From the NCBI GenBank assembly GCA_036346375.1, contig CM070520.1, positions 15,697,791 through 15,761,790 of the forward strand: DNA of 64,000 bases, read 5' to 3'. Shown one piece after another: positions 58,376 to 64,000 of the stretch. Under the pieces are notes generated by a model, which was not told where the DNA came from, did not search any database, and saw only the letters and a program-made list of their open reading frames with translations. The stretch's first letter is position 1, and each line of letters starts with the position of its first letter. This DNA is from Guadua angustifolia (taxonomy: Eukaryota; Streptophyta; Magnoliopsida; Poales; Poaceae). Made by a program: the position numbers and the translations under genes.

Positions 58376-58862
58376 ACATGCCCATATGGGAGGCGAATCC
58401 ACATAAAAACAACCAAAATTTAAGTCTTATACACCGAGACGTCAAAGATAGGCCACCCAATGGGCGGCATATGGGAGCATCGGAACCCCACGGAGTTCTT
58501 TCATAGTAGGGATTGAGCGGTGTCCGAGGACTGGCCGCAATATTAGAACGGGTCAGGTAATATGCAGAAAATGTCTTACATCATTCATTTGCACCCAGAT
58601 AGGCGGAACGATCATTTGTTCCACCATGACGACAATTGCTTTTCGTTAGTTAGTTAAATCCGCTTTGTAATGCCCTTGTAATATAATCTAATCTATTGCT
58701 TTTTATCATCCGAACTTTCGTGTATGTGCCATTATATATGTATTGTTTGAGTTTTAAAAATTCCTCATATCTTAAAATCTTTTGAAATTTTTATGGTAAT
58801 ATCACTGATTTATCAGGAACATCCATAAAAACTTTCAAAATTTTTCGAAGTCGTCAAAGTTT
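58376..58862. other. Mutator 3' internal DNA
   Basis: Untranslated, AT-rich sequence with nothing recognised. It may be the 3' UTR of the GRF-like gene. Confidence 0.35.
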
Positions 58863-59230
58863 CTATGGTTTCGTGGCCACAATTGCCTTTTCCGATTTTC
58901 GCAACAAAATGCCGAGGCAACGTCTGGCTATCTCGCCCATACGTAAGTGGTAGCCCGCATTGCGTAGGCCGCCCTTGATTTTTTCTGTATTTTTTGGACC
59001 ATGTTCGGCCTGTCCCGCGGGGCTACGAAAACCCCTAAGTGGCCACGATTTCCGTCGTTTCGTGCTCGCGAGTGCCTTTTCCGATTTTGGTAACAAAATG
59101 CCGGAGCAACGTCCGACCATCTCGCCGGCACTGAAGTGGCATGCCACGTTGCGTAGGCCGCCCGTGCTTTTTCCCGTCATTTTTCGCCCATATTCGGCGG
59201 ATCTTACGAGGCTACGAAAACCCCTAAGTG
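58863..59230. repeat. Two-copy diverged tandem repeat of about 185 bp near the Mutator right end
   Basis: The pattern ccttttccgatttt ... acaaaatgcc ... ggctacgaaaacccctaagtg appears at 58888-59040 and again at 59075-59229, with about 20 percent differences by eye. Antisense open frames over it are shadows. Confidence 0.75.
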
Positions 59231-61387
59231 AAATGCGTATCACTAACGAAATAAAATACTTTTTCCGATTCCCGGGTTCAATACATCAATTATGTACAAC
59301 CAATTTACAACAAAAATTGTCAACAAAAAATATTAAATACAAAAATTTCAGTATTCTTGTCGCACTTTAGTTGTGCGACAGACTCCTTTCGCACTTTAGT
59401 CGATGCGACAAGACTTTTGTCAAGACGTTTGTCAGGCGACAGCGCCGTTCGCTCTGTCAAGATGATTTAACGCATGCATGAGAGGCCATTATCGTCCGGG
59501 CACTGCCGCCGTGTATTTTTCTATTTAGGCCCCTGTCGCACTTCCAACGTGCGATAGAGGTATATTTCTGAATTTTTTTTTCGTTGGAATATTTTTGAAA
59601 TTCCGAATAAAAAATGTATTATTAAAAAAAATAACCCTACTGCAGGGCTCTCGGAGTGGGAGAATGTATTCTCTTTCTTTCTCGCCAACTTCAACCCCTT
59701 GAGGTATAAGCATCTTCTGCTGGTCGGTGACGATGGTAATCGTATGGCGGCCTCTACCTCATCACGGATATATAGTGAACTTCCTTCCTGGTTAAAGATG
59801 TCGTCACTATACATGGTGAGCATGTTTCCACAGGGGTACATATTTGACAAACACCGTCTGATCTGGAGATGGTCATGTGAAGGACTGGGCAGCAGAGATG
59901 ATATTTTTTCCGAAGAGACAAGTACAGAGGAGCATTTCTCGGAACTCGTCGACGGGGAAGTGATCACCAGGGCAGCAAACTACGGAGAAAAGCCGGCTGC
60001 AGAGGACTGGCAGGTGAATCCTGATATGCTGCAGTTCCTCGCTACCGAATCAGCCAACAAGGGTATTGTTTGTACCAGCGGCATGCTCAACTCAGCAGCA
60101 GCTACAGGTGACAACGCAAGTACTGATGTACTATGCTGGCTATCCCTCCACCAGCCTGATCCAAAGCTCCCAACGCTGCTGGAAACAAAGGATCTGTTTC
60201 AAACCCGTTCACTAGCTATCTCTGGTACAGTAGAAGGAAACACTCTCAATAAGTTTATCTATTTGAAGGTGTTGGATCTCGAAGGTTGGGAGAATTTGAA
60301 GGATGAGGACTTACCGCTCATATGCAACAAAATGTTAGTGCTGAGTTATCTAGGCGTGAGGAACACAGGGGCCACCAGGCTCCCACCCGAGATAAAGGAG
60401 CTGCACATTCTAAATGTATTGGACGTGAGCCACACACAAATAAGGCAAGTGCCAGAGCAAATTGCTGAGAGTAAATATTTGGAGCATCTGCTAATTGGTG
60501 GCGATGGAATTAATCCTGATGAGATAGCAGCAAAGATACCGGAGGGGATAGTGCGTGCCGGAAACCTACGCACGCTAGCAACTGCTGACTTAAGCGAATG
60601 CTCTGCAAGCTTTGTAGACGCTCTTGGTGGCCAAAAGTACTTGGAGGTGCTTGCAATAACCTGGTCTTTTCACCAGTGCACTGACGGAAGATACCAGGAC
60701 GCTCTACGGTCATCCATCGGAAAATGGGACTACCTCAAGGCCCTGACAATCCACTGTGGGCTCGGTTGTTCCATGGAGTTTCTGGGTGCCCACCTGCCTC
60801 AACCGCCTCGGCAACTCGAGACTTTCAAGGTAACAACCGGAAGATTTTTCGTTGTTCCCAAATGGATCCAAGAACTCCGGGATCTTTCTTTCTTGCAAAT
60901 CACGGTTTGCAAGCTAGGCACAGACGATCTAAAGATCCTTGGAGAGTTGCCCAAATTGCAGTGCCTTGTGCTAGGCTTGAACTTCCTCCCAGAGGAAGCC
61001 ATAGAGATTCCAAGCCAGGGGTTTAGCCGACTTCAGACATTCTCGGTCGATTGCCTAGTGCCATGGCTGATTTTCACAAAAGGAGCAATGCCGTCGCTCA
61101 CATACCTTGATCTAGAAATCTGCTCCTCAGTCCCACCGAATCAAGAGATTGTTCTTTCAGGCATCAGCAACCTCGACAAGCTCGCGGAGGTAGTCCTCCG
61201 GTACAACAAGATGTACAGCAACAGCTCCAGCGTGAAGATGATAGTCGAGGCGGTGAAGAAGGCGGTTGTCAAGCATCGCAACCAGATCAAGCTCGTCATC
61301 AATAAGGACATCCAAGATGTTGTTCAGGCAGAGGCAGTTGATGAGGAGACAGAGAGGAGGAGGACAACAGAGATGGAGAGTGATTGA

Positions 61388-61681
61388 GATTGTAGGCGAA
61401 ATCGAAATTGAAGCCTAGATGCCGTGACAAGGTAAAACTCTCGTGCACATATGCACACTGCTACTTATTACTAGTTGCTACCTACCATTGCTTCCTGTGA
61501 TTAACACCGGTTTTTGTGGCAAACGTTTCCATATTTACTGCTTCAGCGCAGAGGCAAATATGTCGGTTCCCTCGGCTATCTGCAGACAAGAAACGAAGTA
61601 ATATTTGCCGCAGCTTTTGCAATGGCTGCTGCTATCTGTATCCTAGCTTTTACGACTGTCAGGTAATGCGTCTGTTTAGTC
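61388..61681 (+). other. 3' region of plus NLR-like copy 2
   Basis: It matches 20830-21160, the region after the copy 1 gene, including the ACAAG|GTAAAA donor-like site. It ends at 61677, where a third gene copy has been spliced into the flank. Confidence 0.6.
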
Positions 61682-62936
61682 ATGCGATGGTACATATTTG
61701 ACAAACACCGTCCGATCTGGAGATGGATATATGAAGGACTGGACAGGGTAATTGCAACGGATTATTTCTCGGAACTCGTCGACAAGGAAGTGATCACCAG
61801 GGCAGCAAACTACGGAGAAAAGCCGGCTGCAGAGGACTGGCAGGTGAATCCTGATATGCTGCAGTTCCTCGCTACCGAATCAGCCAACAAGGGTATTGTT
61901 TGTACCAGCGGCGTGCTCAACTCAGCAGCACCTACAGGTGACAACGCGAGTACTGATATACTACGCTGGCTATCCCTCCACCAGCCTGATCCGAAGCTCC
62001 CAACGCTGCTGGAAACAAAGGATCTGTCTCAAACCCGTTCACTAGCTGTCTCTGGTGTAGTAGAAGGAATCCCTCTCGATAAGTTTATCTATTTGAGGGT
62101 GTTGGATCTCGAAGGTTGGGAGAATTTGAAGGACGAGGACTTACCGCTCATATGCAGCAAAATGTTACTGCTGAGTTATCTAGGCGTGAGGAACACAGGG
62201 GTCACCAGGCTCCCACCTGATATCAAGGAGCTGCACATTCTAAATGTACTGGACGTGAGCCACACGAGCATAAGGGAGCTCCCATCAGAAGTATGCGAGC
62301 TAGAATGGTTGACAGCACTGGACCTGAGAAGCACACAAATAAGGCAACCGCCAGAGCAAATTGCTGAGAGTACATATTTGATGGATCTGCTAATTGGTGG
62401 CGATGGAATTAATCCTGATGAGATAGCAGCAAAGATACCGGAGGGGATACTGCGTGCCGGAAAGCTACGCACGCTAGCAACTGCTGACTTATTGTTTGTC
62501 CTTAATGTTTGTCGTCTGCTGGAGACAGTTGCTTTACAGTTATTTGCTTCATTTGGTTGGCTTATAGTGCCTAGGATTGGGTATCCTGTTTGATTAGTTT
62601 TGGTTCCTTTGTCGAAAACAGTGCTGCGGTCTTAAGTCTGTAATAAGTTTGGTCTGATTCTCTCAAAGAGAGATGAAGCCGGAATTTTTTTCCATTATCT
62701 AAAAAAAAAAACTGCTGACTTAAGCGAATGCTCTGCAAGCTTTGTAGACGCTCTTGGTGGCCTATGTTACTTGGAGGTGCTTGCAATAACCTGGTCTTTT
62801 CACCAGTGCACTGACGGAAGATACCAGGACGCTCTACGGTCATCCATCGGAAAATGGAACTACCTCAAGTCCCTGACAATCCACTGTGGGCTCGGTTGTT
62901 CCATGGACTTCCTGGGCTCCCAGCTGTCTCGTGTAA
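61682..62936 (+). pseudogene. NB-less NLR-like gene, copy 3, partial
   Basis: It begins inside the winged-helix segment (YIFDKHRPIWRW) with no N-terminus, continues through LRRs (SIRELPSEVCELE retained) and is interrupted by a LINE 3' end at 62492-62710. It resumes at 62711 and stops matching near 62936, about 170 codons before the normal end. It sits inside the 3' flank of copy 2, between halves that are contiguous behind copy 1. Clearly a pseudogene. Confidence 0.85.
62492..62710 (+). mobile_element. LINE 3' end insertion, 219 bp, TSD ACTGCTGACTTA
   Basis: A severely 5'-truncated LINE tail (UTR phrase tctcaaagagagatgaagcc) ending in A10. It is flanked by a 12-bp duplication, actgctgactta, at 62480-62491 and 62711-62722, which may extend one or two bases into the A tail. 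A clean example of target-primed insertion. Confidence 0.88.
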
Positions 62937-63970
62937 AAGATTTGTGAGATAATACATCGTGGCTGTGTTCGTATGTTGACAGTATTGACTTGCTGATAAT
63001 GTATCCGTTGGGTCATGTCATTATGCACAAGATTGTGCCAGAGCATTTGAACTTGCTAGCGCCTTGACGTTAACACAACGAAATCATTCATTATGTGATC
63101 CGGCGAGCATGTTCAAATCTAAGGTTACAAATTTCGTTTTCGGACATCTCAAAGATGGCTGGAATAGGATCGAAATGAAAAAAAAATTCAAATCCGGTAT
63201 TTTAACAGCCAGCAAAACCAAAATTTCAGCCCTTTCCAACCCCTTTGAAATGGCCTCCCGAAATAATCGAAATTTGTATATGTATTTTTTTTGCAAAATT
63301 TTCATATGTATTCCTCAGAAAAAACATTACAATTCGCCCAAAAAAATTAGTGCTAAATCCGATCCTACAAACATAAAAACGGATCAAATTTATGATTATC
63401 TCAGTCAAAAAACCCAAAATCTCAGCCACCCCAAAAAACCCAAAAAATATTCCTAAAATTGATGTAGCAATTTGAAAATTTTCGAATTTTTTTTATTCTG
63501 CCAAGATTTTGACTGAGATATCCTAAATCTCAACAAGATTTTGAACCCTAGTTCAAACTTCAAAGCACCCAGTAGTGCAAACTGCAAAGCATCAGCACGT
63601 ACGTAATATAAATCACTGCAGCGCAGAACACAGATCGAAACGAAGCATCAAGAACAAGGCTGATGAAGAAGTAAGCTAACATTGCATTAAGGAGCTTTTG
63701 ATTGCTGAATGTACAGAAGTTCTCAAGCATCTACAAAGTTAGTAAGCCATCTGATGTTGAAACCCTAGAAAACATTAATCACATTAAGAGTGTGTAAGAT
63801 GATAGAATGTGTAAATTTGCTGAAAACAATCATGTTGTGTTCAGACCCAATAGTATTGAAACTCAATTAGATGAGCATCTGGTGGATGTTTCATCTAAAA
63901 GAAATGTGTATTCTGAAAGGGATATCCAAACAGAAGCTCTTCTTGTGGACGTTGCTTTTAAAGAGAACTG
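62937..63970. other. Duplicated 3' flank of the plus gene, right part
   Basis: 62937-63058 has no match in the window. 63059-63720 matches 21164-21735, and 63752-63965 matches 22480-22870 (LINE ORF piece) without the 22588-22786 insertion. The frame at 63064-63456 is in the AT-rich repeat and is not a gene. Confidence 0.6.
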
Positions 63971-64000
63971 AGCTCAGCTCAGTTGGCAGAGGCGCTAGGC
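63971..64000 (+). repeat. tRNA-like box A at the window edge (SINE or tRNA)
   Basis: agctcagttggcagaggcg matches the D-arm/box A consensus of tRNA and of tRNA-derived SINEs. The window ends before box B, so the two cannot be told apart. Confidence 0.35.

Larger units (their letters stand above)
50405..59636 (+). mobile_element. Mutator-like element with three genes, 9.2 kb, TSD CTACTGCAG
   Basis: Terminal inverted repeats of about 120 bp, with weaker similarity for a further 80 bp, start G(A/G)TT...AATAATACATTTTT at the left and mirror at the right. The 9-bp CTACTGCAG duplication is at 50396-50404 and 59637-59645 (an 8-bp reading is possible because of adjacent G residues). Inside are a MuDR-type transposase, a plant-mobile-domain gene and a GRF-zinc-finger-like gene, plus tandem repeats. 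All three genes carry frameshifts, so it is no longer autonomous. Confidence 0.85.
50032..61387 (+). pseudogene. NB-less NLR-like gene, copy 2, split by a Mutator element
   Basis: Same family as the gene at 18718. The N-terminal part (50032-50404; DEEDEIGKKMKKAMEET) and the rest (59646-61387; LPSWLKMSSLYMVSMFPQGY, LRRs, acidic end) flank a 9.2 kb Mutator. Both parts are open and in register across the insertion once one target duplication is discounted, so the element is the only visible lesion. Differences from copy 1: about 17 extra residues after the winged helix (GLGSRDDIFSEETS), one LRR fewer near 60430, and an earlier stop. A downstream product could start at 59699. Confidence 0.85.

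Overview
The window is plant nuclear DNA, most likely from a grass (Poaceae; possibly panicoid, species not determinable by eye). The reasons are split NLR immune-receptor genes with GC-rich first exons, long AT-rich introns, and a dense nested mix of grass-type transposons: Tekay-like and SIRE-like solo LTRs, L1 LINEs, hAT, CACTA, Mutator, Stowaway and PIF/Harbinger elements. No bacterial, organellar or viral genes were recognised. All calls are by eye from sequence and translations; no database search was run.

The backbone is a duplicated head-to-head NLR locus. Pair 1 consists of a minus-strand CC-NB-ARC-LRR gene (exon 1 at 17332-18182; exon 2 at 844-7963) and a plus-strand gene at 18718-20862, with 535 bp between the two start codons. 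Pair 2 consists of minus-strand exon 1 at 44992-45845 and exon 2 at 39313-43447, an extra orphan exon-1 fragment at 49028-49393, and a plus-strand gene at 50032-61387 split by a 9.2 kb Mutator element. A third, partial plus-gene copy lies at 61682-62936. The plus-strand family is unusual: it has an NLR-like N-terminal helical region, a winged-helix segment and LRRs, but no P-loop or kinase-2 block. The 714-codon copy at 18718 is the only long NLR-type frame here that is intact. The classical minus-strand partners are both broken by frameshifts and insertions.

Region by region. 1-8.0 kb: minus NLR exon 2, split by a 4.94 kb solo LTR. 8.0-17.3 kb: its intron, holding a Stowaway MITE, a 5.1 kb L1 LINE, and a second LINE that itself carries a Mutator MITE. 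17.3-20.9 kb: exon 1, shared promoter and the intact plus gene. 22.3-28.5 kb: a decayed LINE containing a hAT, fused to the right half of a CACTA element. 28.5-31 kb and 34.2-36.9 kb: two copies of a decayed PPR gene, the second carrying two hAT insertions. 31.4-32.5 kb: another hAT. 39.3-45.8 kb: minus NLR of pair 2 with a 1.8 kb Copia-type solo LTR. 46.2-49.0 kb: deleted Copia element with nested MITEs. 50.4-59.6 kb: the Mutator element with transposase, plant-mobile-domain and GRF-zinc-finger-like genes. 61-64 kb: partial third copy and duplicated 3' flank.

Many insertions are bounded by target-site duplications that I could read directly, and the paralogous copies often supply the empty site. 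The locus therefore records its own history: duplication of an NLR pair, loss of function in the minus partner, and repeated transposon capture.
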